Below, piece after piece: positions 27,068 through 35,751 of a DNA stretch of 59,852 nt; within the stretch, counting starts at the first letter, position 1; every line of letters begins with the position of its first letter. The stretch is from Sphingomonadaceae bacterium 3R27E2-A (lineage in GTDB: Bacteria > Pseudomonadota > Alphaproteobacteria > Sphingomonadales > Sphingomonadaceae), in assembly GCA_005503165.1 (NCBI GenBank), contig SCNT01000029.1, positions 1-59,852 on the forward strand. Direction: 5' to 3'. Below the pieces are notes generated by a model that was not told the DNA's origin, did not search any database, and worked only from the letters and a program-made list of their open reading frames with translations. Made by a program: the position numbers and the translations under genes.

Positions 27068-27263
27068 AATCCCCCCTGCCGCGAAGCGGTGGGGAGGGGG
27101 CGTGCAGGGTTGGATTGCCCCCGGCAATCCAAGTCCAGTCCGGGGACCGGACGACCCGGCACTCGCCCGAAGGGGGTGGTGGAGGGGCAGCGGGGGTGCG
27201 TCATCGCCCTCCGTCAGCGCTGCGCGCTGCCACCTCCCCATCGCTACGCGACAGGGAGGATTT
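27068..27263. repeat. About 200-bp inverted-repeat element
   Basis: Left end 27068-27100 and right end 27231-27262 are imperfect inverted copies of each other, with a core like CCTGCCGCGAAGCGGTGGGG in one and its complement-like partner in the other. Between them lie GC-rich dyads (TTGGATTGCC/GGCAATCCAA, TCCGG/CCGGA). This element fills the space between two convergent genes, and the pattern is that of a REP/BIME-like cassette. Confidence 0.65.
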
Positions 27264-27269
27264 GCAGCC

Positions 27270-28355
27270 TTACGCCACCTGCAGCGCGGGATAGTCGGTG
27301 TAGCCCTCGGGCCCCGGCGAATACCAGGTCTGCGGATTGTCCGCCGCCCATTCGGCGCCGGTCCGGATTCGCTCGACGAGGTCGGGGTTACCGATGAACG
27401 GGCGTCCGAAGGCGATCGCGTCGGCGAGACCGCTCGCCAGCGCTTCCTCCGCAAGCGCGACCGTGTAATCGCTGTTGAGGACCAGCGGGCCCCTGAACGC
27501 CTGGCGGATCGCTGGCGACTGCTTGGGCACGTCGGTCCGCCCGAAGGTGCCTTCGGGGCCGGGTTCGCGCAGTTCGAGGAAGGCGATGCCGAGCGCGTCC
27601 AGGGCGGCGGCGGCGGCAGGGAAGAGCTTTTCGGGGGCGCTGTCGTCCACGCCCTGCGTGGCGCCGTTGGGTGACAGGCGTACCGACACGCGGTCCTTGC
27701 CCCACACCCCGATCAGCGCTTCGGTGACTTCGCGGAGCAGGCGGATGCGGTTGTCGACCGGGCCGCCATAATCATCGTCGCGCAGATTCGAATTGTCGCG
27801 CAGGAACTGGTCGATCAGATAGCCGTTGGCGCCGTGCAGCTGGACCCCGTCGAAGCCCGCCTTTTTGGCATTTTCCGCTGCGTGGACATAATCGGCGATC
27901 ACGCGCGGGATCTCCTTGAGATCGAGCGGACGCGCGACCTCGAGGTCCATGCGGCCGACCGGCGTATGCGCGCGGCCCTCGCCTACGGTCGCCGAGGCCG
28001 ACACCGGCGGCTTGCCGTCGTTGAACACCGAATGGACGAGGCGGCCCATGTGCCACAGCTGCGCGACGATGCGCCCGCCGGCTGCGTGGACGGCCTCGGT
28101 CACGGGCTTCCACCCCTCGACCTGCGCGTCGGTCCAGAGGCCCGGCGCGCCCGGCCAGCCGAGGCCTTCCTGCGAGATGCCCGTCGCCTCGGAGATGATC
28201 AGCCCCGCCGAGGCGCGCTGGCGATAATAGTCGCGCGCCAGATCGTTCGGCACGAAGCCGGGGCCGGCGCGGCCGCGCGTCAGCGGCGCCATGATGATGC
28301 GGTTCGGCGCGTCGATAGCACCCAGCTTGATCGGATCGAACAATGATGCGGACAT
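27270..28355 (-). CDS. Old Yellow Enzyme family alkene reductase
   Basis: A 361-residue FMN-dependent ene-reductase (NemA/xenobiotic-reductase type). It starts SLFDPIKLGAIDAPNRIIMA, typical of the family. IVAQLWHMGRL holds the flavin contact, FDGVQLHGANGYLIDQFL has the His-Asn substrate pair, and NLRDDDYGGPVDNR precedes the second half. It reduces activated double bonds such as maleimides, enones or nitrate esters with NAD(P)H. It stands alone and divergent from the DMT transporter. Some relatives detoxify electrophiles; the actual substrate is unknown. Confidence 0.93.
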   Translation of the reverse strand: MSASLFDPIKLGAIDAPNRIIMAPLTRGRAGPGFVPNDLARDYYRQRASAGLIISEATGISQEGLGWPGAPGLWTDAQVEGWKPVTEAVHAAGGRIVAQLWHMGRLVHSVFNDGKPPVSASATVGEGRAHTPVGRMDLEVARPLDLKEIPRVIADYVHAAENAKKAGFDGVQLHGANGYLIDQFLRDNSNLRDDDYGGPVDNRIRLLREVTEALIGVWGKDRVSVRLSPNGATQGVDDSAPEKLFPAAAAALDALGIAFLELREPGPEGTFGRTDVPKQSPAIRQAFRGPLVLNSDYTVALAEEALASGLADAIAFGRPFIGNPDLVERIRTGAEWAADNPQTWYSPGPEGYTDYPALQVA

Positions 28356-28483
28356 GGAGATCTCCTCGTCTCGTTTTTCAAGCGACGCCCCCCGGGGTCG
28401 CCGCTATGGGCTGCGAAGCTATGGACAGCGTTGCCCCGGCGCAAGCATCGGTAGCAAAAGAAAATCTAACGGCAGGACAAGCA

Positions 28484-29368
28484 GTGAGCGAAGACAGCGC
28501 GGCGATACACAGGGGGCGCTGGGCCTTTGCCGCGCTCGTGGGCGGCAATCTCGCCCTGTCGTTCGGTGCCATGCTCGTGCGCTTTGCCGACACCGGTCCG
28601 GTCGCGGCGGCGTTCTGGCGGCTCGCCCTCGCGCTGCCGCTGCTGCTGCTGCTCGCCGCGCGCGAGGGCGGGCTGCGGATTCCGCGACGCAGCCTGCCGG
28701 TCGCGATCGGCGCCGGCCTCTTCTTCGCCTTCGACCTCGCCGCCTGGCATCTCGGCATCCTCCAGACCAAGGTCGCCAATGCGACGCTGTTCGGCAATGC
28801 GGCGAGCCTGTTGCTCGTCGTCTGGGGCATCGCCGTCGCGCGCGCGCTGCCGCGCGGGTGGCAGGCGCTTGCGATATTGCTCGCCTTCGCCGGGTCGATC
28901 CTTTTGATGGGACAGAGCTACGAATTGTCGCCCGCCTATCTGGCCGGCGACCTGCTCAGCCTGCTCGCGGGGGCGCTCTATACGGGCTATGTCCTGCTGA
29001 TGCAGCGCGTGCGCGGATCAATCGGTCCGTGGAGCGCGCTCACTATCTCGTCGGCGGCGGGGCTTCCGGTGCTGCTGGCAACTGCGCTTGCGCTCGGCGA
29101 GACGCTCGTCCCGCGCGACTGGAGCGCGCTGGTGTTGCTCGCCTTGTCGAGCCAGCTGGTGGGGCAGGGGCTGCTGATATGGGCGCTGCCGCGCTTTTCG
29201 CCACTGGTGATCGGGCTGACCCTGCTCGTCCAGCCGCTGTCGGCGGCGCTCGCGGGCTGGCTCGTCTTCGGCGAGGCGCTGACGCCGGTCGACGCCGTGG
29301 GCGGGCTGTTGGTCGGCGCTGCGCTGGTGCTGATCCGGTTGCCGAGCCGCGGCGAACGGCCTATCTGA
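28484..29368 (+). CDS. DMT-superfamily (EamA) transporter
   Basis: A 294-residue inner-membrane protein with two EamA halves of five helices each. The first begins GRWAFAALVGGNLALSFGAM and the second after LYTGYVLLMQRVRG. It ends in LVLIRLPSRGERPI. I prefer GTG 28484, which has AGGA six bases upstream; in-frame ATGs at 28406 and 28421 would add a Cys/Ala-rich head without a ribosome site. The family exports metabolites or drugs; substrate unknown. Its stop lies five bases before the COQ9 gene, so they are likely co-transcribed. Confidence 0.85.
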   Translation: MSEDSAAIHRGRWAFAALVGGNLALSFGAMLVRFADTGPVAAAFWRLALALPLLLLLAAREGGLRIPRRSLPVAIGAGLFFAFDLAAWHLGILQTKVANATLFGNAASLLLVVWGIAVARALPRGWQALAILLAFAGSILLMGQSYELSPAYLAGDLLSLLAGALYTGYVLLMQRVRGSIGPWSALTISSAAGLPVLLATALALGETLVPRDWSALVLLALSSQLVGQGLLIWALPRFSPLVIGLTLLVQPLSAALAGWLVFGEALTPVDAVGGLLVGAALVLIRLPSRGERPI

Positions 29369-29373
29369 CGGTC

Positions 29374-30039
29374 ATGGCTTCCATCCTGCCCGCCGACCCT
29401 ACGCTCGAAGAGATTCGCGCCGCGCTTGCGCCTCTGATCGCCGCGAACGCCGCCTTCGACGGCTTCGGCGAGGCCGCGCTGATCGACGCCGCGGCGCGCT
29501 TGCGCGTCGATGCCGATGTCGCACGGCTCGCCTTTCCCGGCGGCGGGCGCGACATGGTCGATGCCTGGTTCGCCGGAATCGACGCCGCGATGGCCGCGAA
29601 ATGGCCCGCCGAAAATCTCGTCACGCTCAAGGTTCGCGAGCGCATCACGACCCTCGTCGAAACGCGGATCGGGCTGCTCGCGCCGAATCGCGAGGCGCTG
29701 CGCCGCGCCCTGGCGCTGCTCGCGCTCCCGACCAACGTCCCCTTCGCCGCCAAGCTAGGCTGGCGCGCCGCCGACCTCATGTGGCGCCTCGCGGGCGATA
29801 CCGCGACCGACTATAATCATTACAGCAAGCGCGCGATCCTCGGCAGCGTCTATGGCGCGACGATGGCGGTGTTCCTGAACGACGAGAGCGAGGGTCACGC
29901 CGACACCCGCGCCTTCCTCGCGCGCCGTATCGACCAGGTGATGCGTTTCGAGGGCTGGAAGCACCGTCGCGCCGCAACCAAGACCGAACGCCCCAGCCTC
30001 GCGCGCTTCGTCGGGCGGCTGCGCTATCCGGGGCGCTGA
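29374..30039 (+). CDS. COQ9-family ubiquinone biosynthesis protein
   Basis: A 221-residue protein of the COQ9 family, which binds lipid intermediates and helps the hydroxylation step of ubiquinone synthesis. The C-terminal domain has the family pattern DLMWRLAGDTATDYNHYSKR, then ILGSVYGATMAVFLNDESEG and a terminal RRIDQVMRFEGWK. The N-terminal 100 residues are a TetR-like helical part with FDGFGEAALIDAAARL. ATG 29374 follows the transporter stop by five bases. Confidence 0.9.
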   Translation: MASILPADPTLEEIRAALAPLIAANAAFDGFGEAALIDAAARLRVDADVARLAFPGGGRDMVDAWFAGIDAAMAAKWPAENLVTLKVRERITTLVETRIGLLAPNREALRRALALLALPTNVPFAAKLGWRAADLMWRLAGDTATDYNHYSKRAILGSVYGATMAVFLNDESEGHADTRAFLARRIDQVMRFEGWKHRRAATKTERPSLARFVGRLRYPGR

Positions 30040-30071
30040 GCGCCGAGATAAAGGACTGGCGCCGCGCGGGC

Positions 30072-30090
30072 GATATTGATAATCGCTCGC
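30072..30090 (+). promoter_or_regulatory. Fur-box-like sequence upstream of feoA
   Basis: GATATTGATAATCGCTCGC matches 14 of 19 positions of the classical Fur consensus GATAATGATAATCATTATC. It ends two bases before the feoA start codon. Iron-dependent repression of feoAB is expected from family knowledge. Alphaproteobacteria may use other regulators at similar sites, so the assignment is moderate. Confidence 0.5.
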
Positions 30091-30092
30091 AA

Positions 30093-30341
30093 ATGACTGC
30101 TTTGCTCGATAACGCGCCGCTCGGCGTCGCGGTGCGGATCGCCGGGATCGACTGGTCCGCCATGTCGGAGGACGAAGGACGCCGCCTGCGCGAATTCGGT
30201 TTGATGGAAGGCGTCGAGGTCACCCCGCTGCACCGCGGCAGCATCTTTTCGCGCGACCCGCTCGCGCTCGCGGTCGGGCGGATGCGCGTGATCATCCGCG
30301 CGCGGCAGGCAGCGATGATCTCGGTAGAGGCGGCCGCGTGA
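30093..30341 (+). CDS. feoA: FeoA-family ferrous iron transport protein
   Basis: An 82-residue SH3-like protein with the FeoA pattern LREFGLMEGVEVTPLHRGSI and a terminal VIIRARQAAMISVEA strand. It is a cytoplasmic partner thought to modulate FeoB. The stop overlaps the GTG of feoB. A Fur-like box ends just before its start, and no ribosome site is visible, so the start could be leaderless or shifted. It is somewhat longer at the N-terminus than the 75-residue E. coli protein. Confidence 0.9.
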   Translation: MTALLDNAPLGVAVRIAGIDWSAMSEDEGRRLREFGLMEGVEVTPLHRGSIFSRDPLALAVGRMRVIIRARQAAMISVEAAA

Positions 30342-32203
30342 CCGCTGCCGTCCCCACAATCGCGCTCGTCGGCAATCCCAACGCCGGAAAGTCGAGCCTG
30401 TTCAACGCGTTGACCGGCGCGCGGCAGAAGATCGCCAATTATCCCGGCGTCACCGTGGAGCGCAAGGCGGGGCACGCGCGCTTTGCCGACGGCCGCCCGA
30501 TGTCGCTGATCGACCTGCCCGGCACCTACAGCCTGATCCCCGCCAGCCCCGACGAGGCGGTGACGCGGGACGTCATCCTGGGCAAACAGGACGGCGAGCG
30601 CCAGCCCGACGCGCTGATCGTCGTGCTCGACGCCGCCAACCTCGACAATCATCTGTGCTTCGCGCTCGAACTGATCGCGCTCGGGCTGCCGACGGTGGTC
30701 GCGCTCAACATGCTCGACCTTGCGGAGCGCGACGGGCTGACGCTCGACCCCGCGCGGCTGGCGCAGGAACTCTGCGTGCCCGTCGTGCCCACGGTCGCGG
30801 TGCGCAGGCGCGGCATGACCGAGCTGCTCGGCGCGGTCGATGAGGCGCTGCGCACCGCAAAGCCCGTCGAACCGATCGCGCAGGTTCCGATGCCCGGCGC
30901 CGCGGCGCTGCACAGCCGCGCGCGCGCGATCTCGCGCGCCGCGACCCTGTCCGAAACCCCGGTGCGCCGCTGGACCGCGCGCGTCGACGCGGTGGTGCTG
31001 CACCCCGTCGTCGGTTTCCTGATCCTGCTCGCGCTGATGTTCGTGATGTTCCAGGCGGTCTATGCCTGGGCCGGGCCGCCCGCCGACGCGCTCGAAGCCG
31101 GCGTCGGCGTGCTCCAGAGCTGGGTCGTCGACAATATCCCCGAGAATTTCCTGCGCGACCTGATCGTCGAGGGGCTGCTCGCGGGCGTTGGCGCGGTCGT
31201 CGTCTTCCTGCCGCAGATCCTGATCCTCTTCCTCTTCATCCTGCTGCTCGAAGCGTCGGGCTATATGACCCGCGCCGCCTTCCTGATGGATGGACTGATG
31301 GCAAAAGTGGGTCTCTCAGGCCGCGGCTTCATCCCCCTCCTCTCCAGCTTCGCCTGCGCGGTGCCGGGGATCATGGCGACGCGCGCGATCCCCGACGAGA
31401 AGGACCGTCTGACGACGATATTGATCGCGCCGCTGATGACCTGTTCGGCGCGGCTGCCCGTCTATGCGCTGATCATTGCCGCCTTCATTCCCGACCGCGC
31501 GGTGGGCAATTCGCCCGTCGGCTTGCAGGGACTGGTGCTGTTCGGCCTCTATCTCGCGGGCATTATCGGCGCACTCGTCGTCGCCTTCGTACTGCGCCGC
31601 ACGCTCGCCAGGGGCAGCGCCGCGGGCTTCATGATGGAAATGCCGCGCTACCAGATGCCGCAATGGCGCGACATCGCGCTCGGCCTGTGGCAACGCGCGT
31701 GGATCTTCCTGCGCCGCGCGGGCACCATCATCGCGATGACCACCGTCGTGCTCTGGCTGCTGCTGACCTTCCCCAAGGCGCCCCCGGGCGAGAGCCAGGT
31801 CGATTACAGCGTCGCGGGCCGCATCGCGAGCGGGCTCGAGGTGGTGGTCGAGCCGATCGGCTTCAACCACGACATCGCGCTCGCGCTGATCCCCGCGATG
31901 GCGGCGCGCGAGGTCGCGGTGTCGGCGATGGCCACCGCGAACGCGATCGACGCCGGCGGCGACGAGGATGCGATGGCCGAGACGCTCGGGCAAAGGCTTC
32001 AGGGCAAGTGGAGCCTCGCCACCGCGCTCGCCTTCCTCGCCTGGTTCGTCTTCGCGCCGCAGTGCATTTCGACCATCGCGATCACCCGCCGCGAGACCAA
32101 TTCATGGCGCTGGCCCATGTTCATGGTTGGCTATTTGTTCCTGCTCGCCTATGCCGCAGCAGGTATCACTTACTGGACGGCGGTCGCTTTCGGGCTCGGC
32201 TGA
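30338..32203 (+). CDS. feoB: Ferrous iron transporter FeoB
   Basis: A 621-residue inner-membrane Fe(II) transporter with an N-terminal GTPase domain: G1 [10 protein letters not shown]2/G3 region [10 protein letters not shown] and [10 protein letters not shown], and G4 seen as NMLD. Membrane segments begin near residue 220 and include the two Gate regions, with [18 protein letters not shown] carrying the conserved Cys. The protein is shorter than the 770-residue E. coli type because the C-terminal part is compact. GTG 30338 overlaps the feoA stop. FeoC is absent. Confidence 0.96.
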   Translation: MTAAVPTIALVGNPNAGKSSLFNALTGARQKIANYPGVTVERKAGHARFADGRPMSLIDLPGTYSLIPASPDEAVTRDVILGKQDGERQPDALIVVLDAANLDNHLCFALELIALGLPTVVALNMLDLAERDGLTLDPARLAQELCVPVVPTVAVRRRGMTELLGAVDEALRTAKPVEPIAQVPMPGAAALHSRARAISRAATLSETPVRRWTARVDAVVLHPVVGFLILLALMFVMFQAVYAWAGPPADALEAGVGVLQSWVVDNIPENFLRDLIVEGLLAGVGAVVVFLPQILILFLFILLLEASGYMTRAAFLMDGLMAKVGLSGRGFIPLLSSFACAVPGIMATRAIPDEKDRLTTILIAPLMTCSARLPVYALIIAAFIPDRAVGNSPVGLQGLVLFGLYLAGIIGALVVAFVLRRTLARGSAAGFMMEMPRYQMPQWRDIALGLWQRAWIFLRRAGTIIAMTTVVLWLLLTFPKAPPGESQVDYSVAGRIASGLEVVVEPIGFNHDIALALIPAMAAREVAVSAMATANAIDAGGDEDAMAETLGQRLQGKWSLATALAFLAWFVFAPQCISTIAITRRETNSWRWPMFMVGYLFLLAYAAAGITYWTAVAFGLG

Positions 32204-32235
32204 CGTCCCCTCACAGGATCGGGAGCGGAGCGGCG

Positions 32236-32778
32236 ATGGCTGGCAGCGTCAACAAGGTTATTTTGATCGGCAATCTGGGCGCGGACCCCGAGATCAAGTC
32301 GTTCCAGAACGGCGGCAAGATCGCCAATATCCGCATCGCGACCAGCGAGCAGTGGAAGGACCGCATGTCGGGCGAGCGCAAGGAGCGCACCGAATGGCAT
32401 AATGTCGTGATCAACGGCGACGGGCTGGTCGGCGTGGTCGAGCGCTACCTCAAGAAGGGCTCGAAGGTTTATATCGAAGGCAGTCTGCGCACCCGCAAGT
32501 GGCAGGACCGCGACGGCAACGACCGCTACACGACCGAGGTCGTGGTCGCGGGCATGGGCGGCAACCTCACCATGCTCGACGGCGCACCGGGCGGCGGTGG
32601 CGGCTCGCGCGGCGGCGGCGGCGGCGACTGGGACAATGGCGGCGGCGGTGGCGGCGGCTGGAATCAGGGCGCCGGTGGCGGCTCCTCTGGGGGCGGCTGG
32701 AACCAGGGTGGCGGCGGCAGCTCGGGCGGCGGGCGCCCGCCGTTCGACGACGATCTGGACGACGACGTTCCCTTCTGA
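32236..32778 (+). CDS. ssb: Single-stranded DNA-binding protein
   Basis: A 180-residue SSB. The OB-fold covers residues 1-112 and starts [19 protein letters not shown], with [13 protein letters not shown] and [13 protein letters not shown] Gly/Asn/Trp-rich flexible linker follows (about residues 113-168, with repeated GGGG and WNQG units). The acidic tip DDDVPF is the conserved interaction peptide for replication and repair partners. It coats single-stranded DNA. It sits between feoB and mmcB; a LexA-type GTTCN7GTTC box was not seen upstream. Confidence 0.97.
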   Translation: MAGSVNKVILIGNLGADPEIKSFQNGGKIANIRIATSEQWKDRMSGERKERTEWHNVVINGDGLVGVVERYLKKGSKVYIEGSLRTRKWQDRDGNDRYTTEVVVAGMGGNLTMLDGAPGGGGGSRGGGGGDWDNGGGGGGGWNQGAGGGSSGGGWNQGGGGSSGGGRPPFDDDLDDDVPF

Positions 32779-32789
32779 GGCGCTGATCC

Positions 32790-33260
32790 ATGGCGAGTGA
32801 CCTGCTGATCGCCGCCGATGTCGCGCGCGGCGTGTGCCGGCTGTTCGCGCAACAGGGGCTGGTGGCGATTCCCGAGGTGCCGCTGCCCAACGGACGGCGC
32901 ACCGACCTCACCGCTATCGACGCGAAGGGCCAGATCACCATCGTCGAGATCAAGGTCAGCCGCGCCGACCTGCACGGCGACGCCAAATGGCCCGACTATT
33001 GCGACTGGTGCGACCGCTTCTACTGGGCGCTCGCCGCAGGGCTCGATCCCGCGATCCTCGAGACCCCAGATTATCGCCCCGAAACCTCGGGGCTGATCGT
33101 CGCCGACCGTTATGGCGCTGCGGTGGTGCGCGAGGCGGGAAGCTGCAACCTCGCCCCGGCGCGGCGCAAGGCCGAACTGCTGCGCATCGGCCGGCTGGCG
33201 ATGCGGCGCTCGATGGTGGCGATGGATCCCGAGATCGCCGCGGGCTGGGGCGAGGGTTAG
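32790..33260 (+). CDS. mmcB: MmcB-family DNA repair nuclease-like protein
   Basis: A 156-residue member of the MmcB family, which is alphaproteobacterial and linked in Caulobacter to repair of mitomycin C damage. The segment PLPNGRRTDLTAIDAKGQIT followed by IVEIKVSRADLHGD gives the acidic Asp and the EIK pair of a PD-(D/E)xK nuclease core. CDWCDRFYWALAAG adds two Cys. It starts 11 bases after the ssb stop, so the two are probably co-transcribed. Its TAG overlaps by two bases with the stop of the convergent ribE gene. Confidence 0.88.
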   Translation: MASDLLIAADVARGVCRLFAQQGLVAIPEVPLPNGRRTDLTAIDAKGQITIVEIKVSRADLHGDAKWPDYCDWCDRFYWALAAGLDPAILETPDYRPETSGLIVADRYGAAVVREAGSCNLAPARRKAELLRIGRLAMRRSMVAMDPEIAAGWGEG

Positions 33261-33874
33261 GCGCCCCGGGCCTGCATCCGCGCGAGGTAACGCGCGAGGA
33301 TGTCGATCTCGAGGTTGACCGGCCGCCCCTCGGCGGCTTCGTCGAGCGTGGTCATCGCCTGTGTGTGCGGGATGATGTTGAGTGTGAAATGCGCCTCGCC
33401 CGACGCGAGGTCGGCGACCTCGTTGACCGTCAGCGACACGCCGTCGACGGTGATCGAGCCCTTCGCCGCGATATGCGGCGCGAGCGCGGGGGGCGCCGCG
33501 ACGGTGACCGCAATGCTGTCGCCGACGGGTTCGACCGACACGATCCGCCCGACCGCGTCGACATGGCCGGTGACGATATGCCCGCCGAGTTCGTCGCCGA
33601 CCTTGAGGGCGCGTTCGAGGTTCAGCCGGCGCCCCGGCTCCCACATCCCCGGCGCGGTGCGCGCGATCGTCTCGGCGCTCGCGTCGATCGCGAACCAGTC
33701 GCCGTCGGCGCCCTTGCCCTTGTCGACCACGGTCAGGCACGCGCCCGAACAGGCGATCGAGGCGCCGAGGTCGATGCCGTCGGTGTCGTAGGCGGTGGCG
33801 ATGACCAGCCGCGCGTCGCCGCGATCCTCGCGCGCGCGGACGGTGCCGATGTCGGTGATGATGCCGGTGAACAT
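33257..33874 (-). CDS. ribE: Riboflavin synthase
   Basis: A 205-residue riboflavin synthase of two tandem lumazine-binding barrels. It starts MFTGIITDIGTVRAR, the first repeat carries GASIACSGACLTVVDKGKG and the second carries KGSITVDGVSLTVNEVAD. It dismutates two lumazines into riboflavin. The ATG lies two bases from a MITE-like element, so its leader reads GACCCCCT with no ribosome site; translation initiation may be poor or depend on structure in the element. The upstream gene is ribD. Confidence 0.96.
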   Translation of the reverse strand: MFTGIITDIGTVRAREDRGDARLVIATAYDTDGIDLGASIACSGACLTVVDKGKGADGDWFAIDASAETIARTAPGMWEPGRRLNLERALKVGDELGGHIVTGHVDAVGRIVSVEPVGDSIAVTVAAPPALAPHIAAKGSITVDGVSLTVNEVADLASGEAHFTLNIIPHTQAMTTLDEAAEGRPVNLEIDILARYLARMQARGA

Positions 33875-33876
33875 AG

Positions 33877-34142
33877 GGGGTCAGAACCTGTTTCTGGGAC
33901 GGCTGAGGCAGCAAAATGGCGAACATCTCGAGCCAAAATGCCCGCCGGGAATAGAGGCTCTATTGCCAAGGGCATTTTGGCTCGAGATGGAAGCCATTTT
34001 GTTGTCCCTGCGGGATTTGGCCAAATTTGTCCATCGCCGCGTCGAAGAGCCTTGCGATATCGACATATCGCATCGTCTCTTCTCCTCGCGCTGAACAAAT
34101 CTGACTCAAACCTCAGCCGTTCCAGAAACAGGTTCTGACCCC
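33877..34142. mobile_element. 266-bp MITE-like element with 32-bp terminal inverted repeats
   Basis: Termini 33877-33908 and 34111-34142 match as inverted repeats at 31 of 32 positions, beginning GGGGTCAGAACCTG. An internal hairpin (arms 33912-33943 and 33970-34001, 29 of 32 paired, inner dyad AATAGAG/CTCTATT) and small dyads near 34030-34060 follow. No protein is encoded and no target duplication is visible. It occupies all but a few bases between the ribD stop and the ribE start. GGGGTCAG-type ends recall non-autonomous REP/IS200-like elements (inference). Confidence 0.85.
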
Positions 34143-34143
34143 G

Positions 34144-35121
34144 TTATCCTTCTCTGACGCGCTCGTAGACGTCGAGCCGGTCGCTGCCAAGCAGGCGGCT
34201 GTCGGCGAGCCGCCAGCACCCGTGCGCGTCGGCCAGATCGGCGAGGCCGATGTCGCCGAGCGCGGACCTGCCCCCGCCGATCAGGATCGGCGCGCGATAG
34301 AGCAAAAGCCGGTCGACGCGGTCGGCGGCAAGGAAGGCCGACGCCGCGCCGGCGCCGCCCTCGACGAGCAGCGAATCGACGCCTTCGACCGCTTCGGGCG
34401 AGGCGACCGCGGTCCAGCCCGCGGGCGCCGCGCCGCGTGTGAGCAGCAGGCGCCGGGGGCTGCGCGCCTCGAGCCCGGGCAGGCGGACGTCGAGCTTTGG
34501 CGAGTCGGCGTCATAGGTCCCGCGCCCGACGAGGATCGCCTGATGCATCGCGCGTTCGAGATGGCCGTGCGCGCGCGCGCGGTCGCCGGTGATCCAGCGG
34601 CTCGCGCCGTCGGCCATCGCGATGCAGCCGTCGAGCGAGGTCGCGAGCTTGAGCGTCACATAGGGGCGCCCTTCGGCGTGCCGCGTCCACCACGGCGCCA
34701 TCGCGGCGCACGCATCGCGAGGGAGCACGTTGAATACGACCTCGATCCCGGCATCCTGGAGCCGGGCGATGCCCTGCCCGTCGGTGCGCGGATCGGGATC
34801 CTGCGCAGCGACGACGACGCGCGCCACGCCGGCGGCGATCAGGCTGTCGCTGCACGCAGGGCCGCGAGGGCTGGCGTGCGCGCAGGGTTCGAGACTGACA
34901 AAAGCGGTGCTGCCGCGCGCGCTATCGCCCGCGGCGGCAAGGGCCACCACCTCGGCGTGCGGGCGCCCGCCTGCCTGCGTCCAGCCGCGCCCGACCACCC
35001 GGCCTTCACGCACGAGGATGCAGCCGACATTGGGGTTGGGCGCCGCGTCCGGACGCCCGCGCCGCGACAGCGCAATCGCCGCCGCCACCCAGTCGGCATC
35101 GGCGCGGGCGCGATGCTGCAT
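34144..35121 (-). CDS. ribD: Bifunctional riboflavin deaminase-reductase
   Basis: A 325-residue RibD. The N-terminal deaminase domain has the zinc motifs HAEVVALAAAGD and a downstream Cys pair in EPCAHASPRGPACSDSL. The C-terminal reductase domain starts after RPYVTLKLATSLDG and contains RWITGDRARAHGH and LLVEGGAGAASAFL. It makes the pyrimidinedione substrate of RibH. The gene follows a small membrane protein (three-base gap) and precedes ribE beyond the MITE-like element, which begins one base after its stop. Confidence 0.95.
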   Translation of the reverse strand: MQHRARADADWVAAAIALSRRGRPDAAPNPNVGCILVREGRVVGRGWTQAGGRPHAEVVALAAAGDSARGSTAFVSLEPCAHASPRGPACSDSLIAAGVARVVVAAQDPDPRTDGQGIARLQDAGIEVVFNVLPRDACAAMAPWWTRHAEGRPYVTLKLATSLDGCIAMADGASRWITGDRARAHGHLERAMHQAILVGRGTYDADSPKLDVRLPGLEARSPRRLLLTRGAAPAGWTAVASPEAVEGVDSLLVEGGAGAASAFLAADRVDRLLLYRAPILIGGGRSALGDIGLADLADAHGCWRLADSRLLGSDRLDVYERVREG

Positions 35122-35124
35122 CGA

Positions 35125-35607
35125 TTAGCGGGCGGTCGCGGGGGGCGCAGCGGGCGCCGGCTTCGGACCCCGCGCGGCGCGTTCGGCGAGCGTCGAACGC
35201 TTGGGGGGCTCGGGCTTCTTCTTCGCCGCCGCCGCCGCGTCGGCGCCGAGCGTCTCGCGCGTCAGCTTGTCGGCCTCGGCCGAATCATATTCGACCCCCA
35301 TCATATCGGCGAGGCGCTGATATTCGGCGCGCTTTTCGGCGTTGCGCTGCGTGATTTCCTTGGCGCGCGCGACCCAGTCGGCGCGGATCTCGGCATCGCT
35401 GCGCTGCTCGGTCCAATTCTCGAAATAGACGATCTGCGCCTTGGGCTTCTCGTAAGGGATCAGATATTGCGAGACGCCGTTGAACACGAGGTAGGTCAGG
35501 GCGATCGCGACGCCCCACACCGCCCAGCGATGCGGGCGCGGCTCGCGGACATAGGCCCAGAAATCGGACAGGCCGCCGCCGATGTCGGGAGTGGTGAACA
35601 TGCGCAT
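35125..35607 (-). CDS. Hypothetical single-pass membrane protein
   Basis: A 160-residue protein. A short N-terminal segment with GGGLSDFWAYVREPRPHRW precedes one transmembrane helix (WAVWGVAIALTYLVFNGVS, about residues 28-47). The remainder, on the far side of the membrane, is charged and helical, then Ala/Pro/Lys-rich and probably disordered at its end. No named family is recognised; proteins like it occur upstream of ribD in sphingomonads (recollection, unverified). The start at 35607 is the first of two ATGs two codons apart. It is first in the rib operon. Confidence 0.75.
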   Translation of the reverse strand: MRMFTTPDIGGGLSDFWAYVREPRPHRWAVWGVAIALTYLVFNGVSQYLIPYEKPKAQIVYFENWTEQRSDAEIRADWVARAKEITQRNAEKRAEYQRLADMMGVEYDSAEADKLTRETLGADAAAAAKKKPEPPKRSTLAERAARGPKPAPAAPPATAR

Positions 35608-35721
35608 AAGCCCAATTTAGGCGATGTTGCGCCGATTTGCGAGGGGGTAGCGATTGCGCACGCCGCAAGTCCCCCGGTGTCACGATTGCAATAAATGCAA
35701 CTACGGATGCTCATTTCGCAG

Positions 35722-35750
35722 TTGCACAAATTTTTGTGCGCTGCAATATG
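35722..35750 (+). promoter_or_regulatory. Candidate sRNA promoter overlapped by a palindrome
   Basis: TTGCAC at 35722-35727 and AATATG at 35745-35750 are spaced by 17 bases, fitting a sigma-70-type promoter. GCACAAA (35724-35730) and TTTGTGC (35733-35739) form a perfect dyad with a two-base centre that covers the -35 end and spacer. Binding there would block RNA polymerase. Confidence 0.45.
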
Positions 35751-35751
35751 A

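Noticed and set aside
33877..34142. Protein-coding gene in the ribD-ribE gap
   Set aside because: A frame on the plus strand can be read through parts of it, but terminal and internal inverted repeats explain the sequence and no ribosome site or domain exists.
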